DNA of 64,000 nucleotides. It comes from Roseovarius faecimaris (GTDB lineage: Bacteria; Pseudomonadota; Alphaproteobacteria; Rhodobacterales; Rhodobacteraceae). The position numbers and the translations under genes were made by a program. The stretch covers positions 874,501 through 938,500 of the forward strand of contig NZ_CP034348.1 in assembly GCF_009762325.1 (NCBI RefSeq), in the 5' to 3' direction. Every line of letters begins with the position of its first letter. Position 1 is the stretch's first letter. Of this stretch, positions 15,947 through 26,833 are shown piece after piece. The notes under the pieces were generated by a model. That model was given only the letters and a program-made list of their open reading frames with translations, searched no databases and had not been told where the DNA came from.

Positions 15947-17197
15947 TCAGCCCTGATTGGTCGGCATCCGCATCAGCGCCTCCACCCACTCCAGCTGTCG
16001 CGGCAGGCAGATATCGTTAAGCTCGTATTGCTCGACCATCAGCGCCCGTGCCGCGCGGCCCAGCCGCGCGCGCTGTTCCGGGTCGTCGAGCAGCTCGCAA
16101 ACCGTCTCCACCAGAGCACCGGTATCGAAGAAATCGACCAGCCGCCCGGTTTCCCCATCGCTCAGCACCTCGCGCACCGGGGCCGTGTCCGAGGCCACGA
16201 TCGCCGCCTCACAGGCCATCGCCTCCATCAGCGACCAGCTCAGCACGAAGGGGTAGGTCAGGTAGACATGCACGCGGGAGACCTGCAACAGCCTGAGGAA
16301 CTGGTCATAAGGGATGCGCCCCAGGTAATGCACCCGCGCCCAATCGGCATCTGAAATCTGGCCGCGCACCTCGTCGATGAAGATCTGCTTCCAGGTCGTG
16401 CCCTTCGCGGGGCGCGCGCCATAGCTCACATCGTCGCCGCCCACGATCAGCACCTTCGCCTCGGGCCGCCGCTTGAGCAGCTCGGGCAGCGCCCGCATGA
16501 AACGGTGATAGCCGCGATAGGGCTCCAGATTGCGGTTGATGAAAGTGATCACCTCATCCTCTCGGGTCACATCCACCTGTCCCTCGATGCTCAGCCGCAC
16601 CTCCGGATCGGGGCGCGCCGTGCGGGTGTCGATCCCGTCATGGCTCACGGTGATCTTGTCGCGGAAGGGCTGCGGAAAGGTGTCGGCCTGAAACCGCGTC
16701 GGGCTGATGCCGGCATCCGCCAGGGGGAAGTGGATGTGGTTGTTCAGGTTCTTCAGCCTTATGCGCAGCGGGGCGGTGTCGCTTGGCATCTCGAATTCCG
16801 GGTCGAAATGCAGATGCGGGTAGTCCGACAAATGATAAAGCTCGCAATAAAGGCCCATCCGTGCCTCCGGCCAGACATCGCGCAGGAACATCGACTCGCC
16901 CCAGCCCGGATGCGCCAGGATCAGATCGGGGGTGAAACCGTCATCCCGCATCTTGCAGGCCGCGCGATAACACGCTTCGCCGCGCGTCACCTTGGTGTCG
17001 AGGTCCACGATCCAGGGGTGCACATTCTGACCCGTGCGATTGGGCAGCGCATAGGGCACCAGCCGCACCCCTTTCCAATTGCCCGGCTCCTTCACCCTGA
17101 GTGTCAGCGCCACGCAGTCATGCCCACGGGCGGCCAGGAGCGGGGCCAGATGCTTGTACTGACCCGGGAAATTCTGGTGGATGAACAGGATTTTCAT
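15947..17197 (-). CDS. GT4-family glycosyltransferase
   Basis: 416 aa. The N-terminus MKILFIHQNFPGQYKHLAPL is typical of GT-B glycosyltransferases of the WbuB-like group. The donor half includes FINRNLEPYRGYHRFMRALP and the E-x7-E region PFVLSWSLMEAMACEAAIVA, then SDTAPVREVLSDGETG. It probably transfers a sugar from a nucleotide donor to a surface polysaccharide; the acceptor is unknown. It is alone on its strand, lodged between the DUF3576 gene and leuS, and looks like an insertion into that otherwise conserved neighbourhood. A small GTCCCGG/CCGGGAC hairpin (15926-15945) separates the convergent ends. Confidence 0.88.
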   Translation of the reverse strand: MKILFIHQNFPGQYKHLAPLLAARGHDCVALTLRVKEPGNWKGVRLVPYALPNRTGQNVHPWIVDLDTKVTRGEACYRAACKMRDDGFTPDLILAHPGWGESMFLRDVWPEARMGLYCELYHLSDYPHLHFDPEFEMPSDTAPLRIRLKNLNNHIHFPLADAGISPTRFQADTFPQPFRDKITVSHDGIDTRTARPDPEVRLSIEGQVDVTREDEVITFINRNLEPYRGYHRFMRALPELLKRRPEAKVLIVGGDDVSYGARPAKGTTWKQIFIDEVRGQISDADWARVHYLGRIPYDQFLRLLQVSRVHVYLTYPFVLSWSLMEAMACEAAIVASDTAPVREVLSDGETGRLVDFFDTGALVETVCELLDDPEQRARLGRAARALMVEQYELNDICLPRQLEWVEALMRMPTNQG

Positions 17198-17272
17198 GGT
17201 CTGCGGTGCTCGATTTATCGTTTTGCCCGGTTATAGGCCGCTCTGCACGCTCTGCAAAGGCCCGCTTTGCTC

Positions 17273-17301
17273 TGGACCATAGCGCGTGTGCAGCCTATCA
17301 C
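17273..17301 (+). promoter_or_regulatory. Possible leuS promoter
   Basis: TGGACC (17273-17278), 17-base spacer, TATCAC (17296-17301), about 40 bases ahead of the leuS ATG. The -35 resembles that proposed for ileS (TGGACG). Only a moderate match. No Leu-rich leader peptide was found between it and leuS. Confidence 0.3.
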
Positions 17302-17344
17302 GCGTCAGGCAAAGACGAAGACAAGAGTAAGGGACACGGGGATC

Positions 17345-19868
<2,524 letters not shown>

Positions 19869-19882
<14 letters not shown>

Positions 19883-20360
19883 CCGCCGCCGCTTTCTCCT
19901 GCTCTCCGCCCTCGGCCTTGCCGGGTGCGGGTTCACGCCCGCCTACGCGCCCGGTGGGGCCGGAAACCGCCTGCAGGACAGTATCGAGGTCGATGCCCCC
20001 TCCGACCGTCCCGGCTATCTGCTCACCCGCCACCTCGAAGACCGGCTGGGCCGCGCAGGGGCCGCGCGCTATGGCCTCAGCTACGCCATTGAGCTCTCCG
20101 AGGCGCCGATTGCCATTTCGGCCAATAACGTGACCACCCGCTACAACGTGCTGGGCGAGATCACCTATGCCCTGCGCGACCTGACCTCCGGCGCCGTGCT
20201 GGCCTCCGGCAAGGTCGACAGTTTCACCTCCTATTCCACCTCGGGCACCACCGTGGCGACCCAGGCCGCCAAACGCGATGCCGAGGCGCGGCTGATGGTG
20301 GTTCTGGGCGATCAGATCGTCACCCGCCTTCTGGCCGCCTCGCCCGACCTGCCCGCATGA
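19869..20360 (+). CDS. lptE: LPS-assembly lipoprotein LptE
   Basis: 163 aa. Signal [12 protein letters not shown] gives a lipobox with Cys at 20, followed by GFTPAYAPG, the usual LptE beginning. The mature part has the repeated strand pattern of LptE ([20 protein letters not shown], then [20 protein letters not shown]). LptE plugs the LptD barrel that inserts lipopolysaccharide in the outer membrane. Its place between leuS and holA is the standard alphaproteobacterial context and supports the call. Confidence 0.92.
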
Positions 20361-21382
20361 AGCTCAGCCCCCGTGACGCCCCGGGCTATTTCGCCCGTCC
20401 CGAGCCTGACCGCACCGGGCTTCTGATCTACGGGGCCGACGCGATGCGCGTGGCGCTCAGGCGGCAGGAGGTGATCGCGGCCCTGATCGGCCCCCAGGGC
20501 GAGGAGGAAATGCGCCTCACCCGGATCTCCGCCGCCGATCTGCGCAAGGACAAGGCGTTGCTCATGGACGCGGTCAAGGCCGTCGGGTTCTTCCCCGGCC
20601 CGCGCGTGGCCTTCGTCGAGGATGCCAACGATACGCTCGCCCCCGTCATCACCGACGCGCTGACCGACTGGCAGCCGGGCGATGCGCAGGTCATCGTCAC
20701 CGCAGGCACGCTCAAGGCCACGTCGAAGCTGCGCAAACTCTTCGAGGGGCATCCCAATGCCTATGCGGCGGCCATCTATGACGACCCGCCCAGCCGGGCC
20801 GAGATCGAGGCCGAACTGAACCGCGCGGGGCTCGCCCGGATCAGCCCCGAGGCCATGACCGACCTGACCGGTCTGTCGCGCGTGCTCGACCCCGGTGATT
20901 TCCGGCAGACGATTGAAAAGATTGCGCTTTACAAACTCAGCGACCCCGCGCCGCTGACCTCCGAGGATGTCATCGCCTGCGCCCCCGGCTCGACCGAGGC
21001 GGATATGGACGACGTGCTGAATGTGGTGGCCGAGGCCCGCTCTGGCGAAATCGGCCCGCTCATGCGGCGGCTCAAGGCGCAGGGGGTCCAGCCCGTGGGC
21101 CTCTGCATCAACGCCACCCGCCATTTCCGCACGCTTTACGCGGCGGCCTCCGATCCGGGCGGGGCGGCGGCGGGGATCGCGCGCGTGCGCCCGCCGGTCT
21201 TCGGCCCGCGCCGCGACCGGATGCTGCGCCAGGCCCAGAAATGGGGCGCGCCCAAGCTGGAACAGGCGCTGGGCCTGCTGACCGAAACCGATCTCAAACT
21301 GCGCTCCGCCGGGCAATCCGCCCCCGACATGGCCCTCGTGGAACGCGCGCTCATCCGCTTGTCGCGCCTCGCCGCGCGCTGA
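20357..21382 (+). CDS. holA: DNA polymerase III subunit delta
   Basis: 341 aa, normal length. The start [21 protein letters not shown] is followed by GLLIYGADAMRVALRRQE, the clamp-loader delta N-terminal strand, then FFPGPRVAFVEDAND and a helical C-terminal collar domain (LNVVAEARSGEIGPLMRRLK). Delta opens the beta clamp as part of the clamp loader. ATGA overlap with lptE. A single GTAG-type REP follows immediately. Confidence 0.93.
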   Translation: MKLSPRDAPGYFARPEPDRTGLLIYGADAMRVALRRQEVIAALIGPQGEEEMRLTRISAADLRKDKALLMDAVKAVGFFPGPRVAFVEDANDTLAPVITDALTDWQPGDAQVIVTAGTLKATSKLRKLFEGHPNAYAAAIYDDPPSRAEIEAELNRAGLARISPEAMTDLTGLSRVLDPGDFRQTIEKIALYKLSDPAPLTSEDVIACAPGSTEADMDDVLNVVAEARSGEIGPLMRRLKAQGVQPVGLCINATRHFRTLYAAASDPGGAAAGIARVRPPVFGPRRDRMLRQAQKWGAPKLEQALGLLTETDLKLRSAGQSAPDMALVERALIRLSRLAAR

Positions 21383-21385
21383 GCC

Positions 21386-21409
21386 GTAGGGTGCGTGATC
21401 TCACGCACC
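21386..21409. repeat. REP-like palindrome (GTAG head), single copy
   Basis: GTAG followed by GGTGCGTGA-TC-TCACGCACC, a 9-bp perfect hairpin. It lies between the convergent ends of holA and the MFS gene. It belongs to the same family as the elements in the ribosomal region. Confidence 0.8.
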
Positions 21410-22627
21410 ATTCTCCCGTCTCTCCAGCGGTATCCGCCGGACACTCATCGCCAACACCGCCCAGAGCGCCAGACCGCCCAGCAGGAACCCCAGCAGGATC
21501 ACCTGCATCTCGCCATAGGCCATTTTGCCCACCGCGTTGCTGCTGCCCGCCGCCCAGAACAGCGCCGCCGCAAAGACGATCCGCCCGACAAAGCTTTTCA
21601 GCGACAGGAAAGTCGCGCGCAGATCGTCGCTCAGCTCCGGCTGGATGCGCGCCTGAATGAACGGGGTGGAGAGCGAGCTTGGCACCATCCGCAGGAACAA
21701 GAGCGCGATCACCCAGGGCGCATTGCTGGCCGCCAGCGCCCCGATCAGCCCCAGCTGCATCGCCAGCGCCAGCAAAAGCATCGCCGCCAGCCCGATCCGC
21801 GCCCTCAGGCCGCCCGCCACCAGCGAGGCCAGCACCGACAGCACCATCATCGTCGCACTCACCACGCCGCTGATCACCGGCGCCTCTCCCGCCAGTCCCT
21901 GCCGCTCCAGCGCCTCCAGGATGAAGGGCTGGCCAAAGACGAAAGGCACATGCCCCAGCACATAAAGCCCCACGCTCAGGCCGAACAGCCAGAGCAGCAG
22001 CGGCCGCGCAAACCACCCGCGCAAGACCCGCAACTGCGCGCCAAGCGGTTGATATTCCTGCCGGTCCTTTGCGGGCTCGCGCAGCCTGAGCGTCAGCGCC
22101 AGCATCCATGCCCCGGCCAGCGCGGTCGCCCAGAACGGCGCGGTCCCGGACCAGCGCGCCATCGCCCCGCCCGCCGCCGCCGACAGGGCAAGTGCTATGA
22201 ACATGACCCGCCAAATCACCAGTTCCTGCCGCTCCACCTCCGCCGAGCGCCCTTCGGCCCTGAGGCTCTCATATAGGATGGATGACCCGGTGCCCGACCA
22301 GAACGCCGTCGCCGCCCCCATCAGCACCTGTGCCGCCGCGAAAACAAGAAAGCCGCCCCCAAGCGCCAGCAACACCGCGCCCGCCGTCGCCGCCGCGGCG
22401 CTCGCGATCAGCGTCAGCCGCCGGCCCAGCCGGTCCGACATATAGCCCGACGGCACCTCCAGCACGGTCGCGGCCAGATCATAGACCACATAAAGCAGGA
22501 TCGCCTCGGCCGCCGATAGCTGCGCCTGGAAATACAGAAACCATACCGCCTGCCAGAACAGCAGCGACTGCGCGAAACTGATCCAGGGCAACAGGGCGAT
22601 ATTGCGGGCCGTACCGGTCGTCTGCAT
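21401..22627 (-). CDS. MFS transporter
   Basis: 408 aa with about 12 membrane helices. The loop 2-3 signature is seen as GYMSDRLGRRLTLIASA, and the protein starts in the family pattern LLPWISFAQSLLFWQAVWF. This resembles small-molecule efflux or uptake MFS proteins; substrate unknown. Downstream on the same strand, 6 bp before its ATG, the GFA-family gene ends, so the two may form an operon in the order GFA, MFS. The 3' end overlaps the REP element slightly. Confidence 0.85.
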   Translation of the reverse strand: MQTTGTARNIALLPWISFAQSLLFWQAVWFLYFQAQLSAAEAILLYVVYDLAATVLEVPSGYMSDRLGRRLTLIASAAAATAGAVLLALGGGFLVFAAAQVLMGAATAFWSGTGSSILYESLRAEGRSAEVERQELVIWRVMFIALALSAAAGGAMARWSGTAPFWATALAGAWMLALTLRLREPAKDRQEYQPLGAQLRVLRGWFARPLLLWLFGLSVGLYVLGHVPFVFGQPFILEALERQGLAGEAPVISGVVSATMMVLSVLASLVAGGLRARIGLAAMLLLALAMQLGLIGALAASNAPWVIALLFLRMVPSSLSTPFIQARIQPELSDDLRATFLSLKSFVGRIVFAAALFWAAGSSNAVGKMAYGEMQVILLGFLLGGLALWAVLAMSVRRIPLERRENGA

Positions 22628-22633
22628 CGGCGG

Positions 22634-23065
22634 TCAGCTTTCGGGCGGCGCAAACAGCGCCATCATCTCGGCCTCGGTCATCTTGTGCGTGTCTCCCGCA
22701 AAGGCATAGCCCTCGGGCTTGCGGTCGATGAAAATCTCCTCGGTCAGTGTGATGCCCGTGGTATCGTCCAGGCTGCCCAGCCCGAAATGATGCTGATCGT
22801 GATGCGGGCCCGGTGCGGTGACGCGGTAGAACAGGCTGCTCCCGCAGCGGGCACAGAACCCGCGCTCGGCCCAGGCGGAGGAGGCATAGCGGGCAAGTGT
22901 GTCGTCCGACTGGAACGTCACCTTCCCGCCCGGCACCTGCACCCCAAGATAGACCCCGCCCGAAAACTTGCGGCACATGCCGCAATGACAGGCCCCGGTC
23001 TGTCCGGGCACATCCCCGAGGGTGAATCGCACAGCCCCGCACAGGCATGATCCGGTCTTGTCCAT
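22634..23065 (-). CDS. GFA-family zinc protein (glutathione-dependent formaldehyde-activating enzyme-like)
   Basis: 143 aa from ATG 23065, which has GGAGGAGA just upstream; the open frame continues to 23092 without a better start. Zinc-binding cysteines are arranged as in the GFA/CENP-V fold: GSCLCGAVRF, GACHCGMCRKFSGG and FCARCGSSLFYR. The named activity (glutathione adduct formation) is established only for a few members, so the function here is open. Probably transcribed with the MFS gene that follows it 6 bp downstream. Confidence 0.88.
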   Translation of the reverse strand: MDKTGSCLCGAVRFTLGDVPGQTGACHCGMCRKFSGGVYLGVQVPGGKVTFQSDDTLARYASSAWAERGFCARCGSSLFYRVTAPGPHHDQHHFGLGSLDDTTGITLTEEIFIDRKPEGYAFAGDTHKMTEAEMMALFAPPES

Positions 23066-23201
23066 CTGGCTCTCCTCCGCTTTCCAAACCATAGCGCGAC
23101 CCTAGCCAGACGTCATGACAGTTTCCGACAGTATCATGCCCCTTGCCATTTGCCGGTGTGCGCGCGACGCTGCCGCCAAACCGTCACCCAAGGAGACCCC
23201 C

Positions 23202-23789
23202 ATGTACGAGATAATCGGCACCCGCGCCAGCCGCGCCATCCGGGTGCTCTGGCTGGCCGAAGAGCTGGCGCTGGACTACACCCATATCCCCGCCAAGCCC
23301 CGCAGCGACGAGGCCCGCGCCGCCAACCCCTCGGGCAAGATCCCGGCCCTGCGCGAGGGCGACGCGGTGATCACCGACTCGACCGCGATCATGACCTACC
23401 TCGCCGACAAACACGGCGCGCTCACCGCCCCTGCGGGCACCATCGCCCGCGCCCGGCAGGACGCCATGACCCAGACCATCCTCGACGATCTCGACGGCGT
23501 GCTCTGGACCGCCGCCCGGCACAGCTTCATCCTGCCCGAGGAACACCGCGTGCCCGAGGTCAAGGACAGCCTCAAATGGGAATACGCCCGCAACATCGCC
23601 CGTATCGAAGACGGGCTGTCCGGCCCGTTCGTGATGGGCGAGGCGATGAGCGTGCCTGACATCCTGCTCACCCATTGCCTGCGCTGGGCCGGGATGGCTC
23701 AGTTCCCCGCCCCGGGCGAGAAGCTGACGGCCTATCAGGAGCGGATGCAGGCGCGCCCGGCCTTTCAGAAGGTCATCGACATGCCGTGA
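23202..23789 (+). CDS. Glutathione S-transferase
   Basis: 195 aa from ATG 23202 with AAGGAG 7-12 bases upstream. N-terminal thioredoxin-like domain (MYEIIGTRASRAIRVLWLAE, NPSGKIPALREGDAVITDS with the cis-Pro and the TDSTAIMTYLA glutathione site), then an all-alpha C-terminal domain with PFVMGEAMSVPDILLTHCLR. It likely conjugates or reduces small electrophiles with glutathione. Divergent from the GFA gene, which also belongs to a glutathione-linked family. Confidence 0.92.
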   Translation: MYEIIGTRASRAIRVLWLAEELALDYTHIPAKPRSDEARAANPSGKIPALREGDAVITDSTAIMTYLADKHGALTAPAGTIARARQDAMTQTILDDLDGVLWTAARHSFILPEEHRVPEVKDSLKWEYARNIARIEDGLSGPFVMGEAMSVPDILLTHCLRWAGMAQFPAPGEKLTAYQERMQARPAFQKVIDMP

Positions 23790-23863
23790 CGGCCGCGCCG
23801 CGCCGCGGCGGGTGGCCCGGGGCGCAGCCGGCCCGATCAGGCGGATTTTCGCCCAGAATGTCG

Positions 23864-23906
23864 ATTGTACAATTCAGGGGGTCATTTTGTACAATTTGTA
23901 CAAAAT
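23864..23906. promoter_or_regulatory. Cluster of three TTGTACAA palindromes
   Basis: ATTGTACAAT (23864-23873) is followed by a 23-bp near-perfect palindrome (23884-23906) made of two overlapping TTTGTACAA-type units spaced 9 bp apart. The AT-rich cluster stands out in GC-rich DNA. It lies between the convergent ends of the GST and flavoprotein genes, an unusual place for an operator. It may be a regulator site, a bidirectional terminator-like structure, or a relic. It does not match the chromosomal parS sequence. Confidence 0.55.
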
Positions 23907-23913
23907 TTCGCGC

Positions 23914-25077
23914 TCACCCGTGGGTTCTGGCCCAATCCGCCGCGGCGCGCCCGGCCCAGAGCCCGGTGGCAAGACAGGCGGTGATCAGATAGCCGCCCGT
24001 CGGCGCCTCCCAGTCCAGCATTTCGCCCGCGGCAAAACTGCCGGGCCGGGTGCGCAGCATCAGGCCCCCGTCAAGCGCGTCAAACCGCAGGCCCCCGGCG
24101 GTTGAGATTGCCTGATCCATCGGGGCAGGGCCGGAATGTTTGACCTGCAAGCCCTTGATAACAGGTGATAAATCTTCGGGCAGGGGGCGGGTAAACTCCA
24201 TCAGCAAGGCCTGCTTTTCGGGCGGCAGTTTCAACGCCTTGCGCAGGTGGTTGCTCAGGCTCTGCTTGCCACGCGGCCGCGCCAGCCGCTCGCGGATCTG
24301 CGTTGCGCTAAGATCGGGCAGCAGATCGAGGATCAGCGGCGCACCGTCGCGCACCGCGCGAGACACTTCATACAGCCCGCCGCCCTCCAGCCCCTGCGCC
24401 GAAATCACCACCTCGCCCCGCGATTGTAAATCGCCCGCGCGCAGGGTTATGCCTTTGACAGGCTGTCCCAGATGCCGGGCCATATGCTCCGACCAATGGA
24501 TGCGAATCCCCATATTTGCGGGTTGAAACGGTGCGGTCTGACCGGGCAGATGCTTGGCCCAGACCCCGTCCGACCCCAACCGCGCCCAGCTCGCTCCGCC
24601 ACAGGCCAGCACCGTGACACGGGGGGTAAGTCGCTGATTTCCCTCAGGTGTTTCGAAGAGAACCGCGCCACCATCCCACCCCGTCCAGCGCCACCGTCGC
24701 CTGAGGTCGATGCCGAGCCGCTCCAGATGCGCGAGCCAGGCGCGCAGGAGCGGAGAGGCTTTCATCGCCGTGGGAAAAACCCGCCCAGTGCTGCCGGTGA
24801 AGAGCGGCTGCCCCAGCCCTTCGGCCCAGGCCATCACCTCTTGCGGACCAAAGGCTTCGAGCATCGGGCGGAGCGCGGGCACATCTCCATAAGCCTTTAT
24901 AAACGCTGCTGAATCCTGTGATTTTGTCAGGTTCAGCCCCGATTTTCCGGCCATCAGGAACTTGCGCGCCGGTGACGGTTTCGCCTCAGCCACCAGCACG
25001 CTCAGCCCAGCCTCCGCCAGGGCCTCCGCCGCCATCAGACCGGCGGGCCCCGCACCGATGACAAGCGCATCCGTCAC
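23914..25077 (-). CDS. TIGR03862/BaiN-like FAD flavoprotein
   Basis: 387 aa from a GTG that overlaps the stop of the upstream mscS-like gene (GTGA). FAD-binding Rossmann start VIGAGPAGLMAAEALAEAGL, then the HI0933/BaiN family signature KFLMAGKSGLNLTKS, and the C-terminal TAGGLRFDALDGGLML with GSFAAGEMLDWEAPTGGYLI. The family is close to the bile-acid flavoprotein BaiN, but most members have no assigned reaction. Confidence 0.88.
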   Translation of the reverse strand: MTDALVIGAGPAGLMAAEALAEAGLSVLVAEAKPSPARKFLMAGKSGLNLTKSQDSAAFIKAYGDVPALRPMLEAFGPQEVMAWAEGLGQPLFTGSTGRVFPTAMKASPLLRAWLAHLERLGIDLRRRWRWTGWDGGAVLFETPEGNQRLTPRVTVLACGGASWARLGSDGVWAKHLPGQTAPFQPANMGIRIHWSEHMARHLGQPVKGITLRAGDLQSRGEVVISAQGLEGGGLYEVSRAVRDGAPLILDLLPDLSATQIRERLARPRGKQSLSNHLRKALKLPPEKQALLMEFTRPLPEDLSPVIKGLQVKHSGPAPMDQAISTAGGLRFDALDGGLMLRTRPGSFAAGEMLDWEAPTGGYLITACLATGLWAGRAAADWARTHG

Positions 25078-26399
25078 GAGGCGGGCGGCTCCTGCCCGTT
25101 CAGCCCCACATGATGCACCACGCGCTGCGGGTAGGGGATCTCGATATTGTTGGCTTTCAAGGCGTTCCAGATCGCGAACAGCACCTGCGGCGTATACCGG
25201 TTTTTGCCGTCATCGATTCCGTTGACCCAGAATTCCACCGCGAAATCCACGCCGCTGTCACCAAAGCCGCGCAGCTCGCAATCGGGCGGATCAGGCTCTT
25301 GCAGGATGAAGGGAAGGGCGCTCACCGCCTCTTCGATCATGTCGGGAATGATATTGATATCAGTATCATAGCTGACCGAAAACGGCGCCTCATAGCGGTT
25401 CGCTGTGCCCTGGTCAGAATAGTTGATGACCCGCCCGGTGATGAAATCCTCGTTCGGGACCACGATCCAGCGGCCATCGAATGTCTCAAGGATCATCGCC
25501 CGCGCGGTGGTCTTCACGATGGTGCCGGCCTCGCCATCAAGCTCGACGTAGTCGCCCACCGTGGCCTGCCCTTCAAGCAGGAGGATCACGCCCGAGATGA
25601 AGTTGGACGCGATCTTTTGCAGGCCGAACCCAAGCCCCACGCCAATCGCGCCACCCAGCACGGCAAGGCTTGTCAGGCTGATTCCCATGATATTCATCAG
25701 GATCAGGAACGCCGCGCCGAAAATGGCGATTTCCGCTGCCTTTGCAGCCAGTTGCCGCGTGGCGGGGGGCATCTCGTCCTGTGACTGGATATAGCTGTGG
25801 GACTGGTCGTTGGACCAGCGGCCCAGCCAGAAGATCACGCTGCCAAGGGCAACGCCCTGGATCAGCCAGAGCAGGTTGAACGACATGTTGCCCAAGGGCA
25901 CAATTGTTGTCTCCAGCGCTTCGGCCACCACGTCGAGCAGACCCACGGCATAGAGGGCCGCAACTGGCAACAATATGTATTTGCCCAACAATTTGAGGAA
26001 CGGATCCTTCAGGATCTGCGTCACGAGGCTGCGCGCGGCGAGGAACAGAAAGACCCGTTTGCCAAAGGCGATCACTGCGCCGGAATCGAACAGAGACCGC
26101 ACCACCGTCTCGCCAATGGCGGTGAAACCATAGGCCAGCAACGGCAGAAGCAACGGCACGAAGACCAGCACGAACCGCCGCGCCGAGGCAAAGATCGACC
26201 GGCTCTCCGCCGCCGGTGTCAGCACCCGCCGCAGCACCGGCTTCAGCGTTCGCGCCAGCAGCCAGGCCAGCAGATACGCCGCCACCAGAAGCGCGAGCTG
26301 TGACCATGCCGCCGGGCTCATCGCCCAATCCCTGGCAATCTCCCAGCCCTGCATCGCGTAATCCATGGCCCGCGTTACGATCTCTGGCTGCCCTTCCAT
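25074..26399 (-). CDS. MscS-family mechanosensitive channel
   Basis: About 441 aa from ATG 26399 (GTG at 26402 is also possible; AAGGGG is upstream). Five or so membrane helices precede the pore-lining TM3 region, ILMNIMGISLTSLAVLGGAI then GVGLGFGLQKIASNFISGVI, which is the MscS core. The beta domain includes VGDYVELDGEAGTIVKTTAR and VVPNEDFITGRVINYSD. It should act in the inner membrane as an osmotic safety valve or small-conductance channel. The next gene downstream overlaps it by 4 bp. Confidence 0.92.
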   Translation of the reverse strand: MEGQPEIVTRAMDYAMQGWEIARDWAMSPAAWSQLALLVAAYLLAWLLARTLKPVLRRVLTPAAESRSIFASARRFVLVFVPLLLPLLAYGFTAIGETVVRSLFDSGAVIAFGKRVFLFLAARSLVTQILKDPFLKLLGKYILLPVAALYAVGLLDVVAEALETTIVPLGNMSFNLLWLIQGVALGSVIFWLGRWSNDQSHSYIQSQDEMPPATRQLAAKAAEIAIFGAAFLILMNIMGISLTSLAVLGGAIGVGLGFGLQKIASNFISGVILLLEGQATVGDYVELDGEAGTIVKTTARAMILETFDGRWIVVPNEDFITGRVINYSDQGTANRYEAPFSVSYDTDINIIPDMIEEAVSALPFILQEPDPPDCELRGFGDSGVDFAVEFWVNGIDDGKNRYTPQVLFAIWNALKANNIEIPYPQRVVHHVGLNGQEPPAS

Positions 26400-26470
26400 C
26401 ACACACCCCTTGCCGTTTGTGATACACGCCCCATCGTCATGCCCGTCGAACCAGAAAGGTGCAAGCGCTA

Positions 26471-26767
26471 GTGTCGGATCATCCCCTCTGCCCCCTGTGT
26501 GGCCGCGCCATTCCGCCCGAGGCGCGGCAGAGCCAGCATCACCTCACGCCCCGGCTCAAGGGCGGCAAGGGCGGGCCAACCGTCCTGTTGCACCAGATCT
26601 GCCATAACGAGATTCACGCCACCCTGACCGAGGCCGAACTGGCGCGCGACTTCAACACGGTCGAGGCCCTGCGCGCGCATCCCCGGCTGCAGAAATTCAT
26701 CGCCTGGGTGGCCAAGCGCCCGCCTGGCTTTCACTCCAAGACACCGGGCCGGCGGCGCAAGCGCTGA
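26471..26767 (+). CDS. Small HNH-nuclease-fold protein
   Basis: 98 aa from GTG 26471, with AGAAAGG 13-19 bases upstream (GTG 26459 is in frame but overlaps that site). Cys pair CPLC at 7-10, then SQHHLTPRLKGGKGG and LLHQICHNEIHATLT, which give the HH...N...H metal-binding pattern of HNH endonucleases. Such small orphan HNH proteins occur widely in alphaproteobacteria outside restriction systems; their role is unclear. It stands divergent from the MscS gene. Confidence 0.78.
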   Translation: MSDHPLCPLCGRAIPPEARQSQHHLTPRLKGGKGGPTVLLHQICHNEIHATLTEAELARDFNTVEALRAHPRLQKFIAWVAKRPPGFHSKTPGRRRKR

Positions 26768-26833
26768 GCCGGTGCTTGACCCGCGCCGATTTCTTCCCAT
26801 CCTTATCCGAAACGTCCCAGCGAAAGCCTGCCC

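Noticed and set aside
17302-17344. Leu-rich leader peptide for leuS by analogy with ileS
   Set aside because: No short ATG/GTG frame with clustered Leu codons exists between the proposed promoter and the start.
23884-23906. Chromosome partition site parS
   Set aside because: The alphaproteobacterial parS core is GTTCCACGTGGAAC; the TTGTACAA units do not match.
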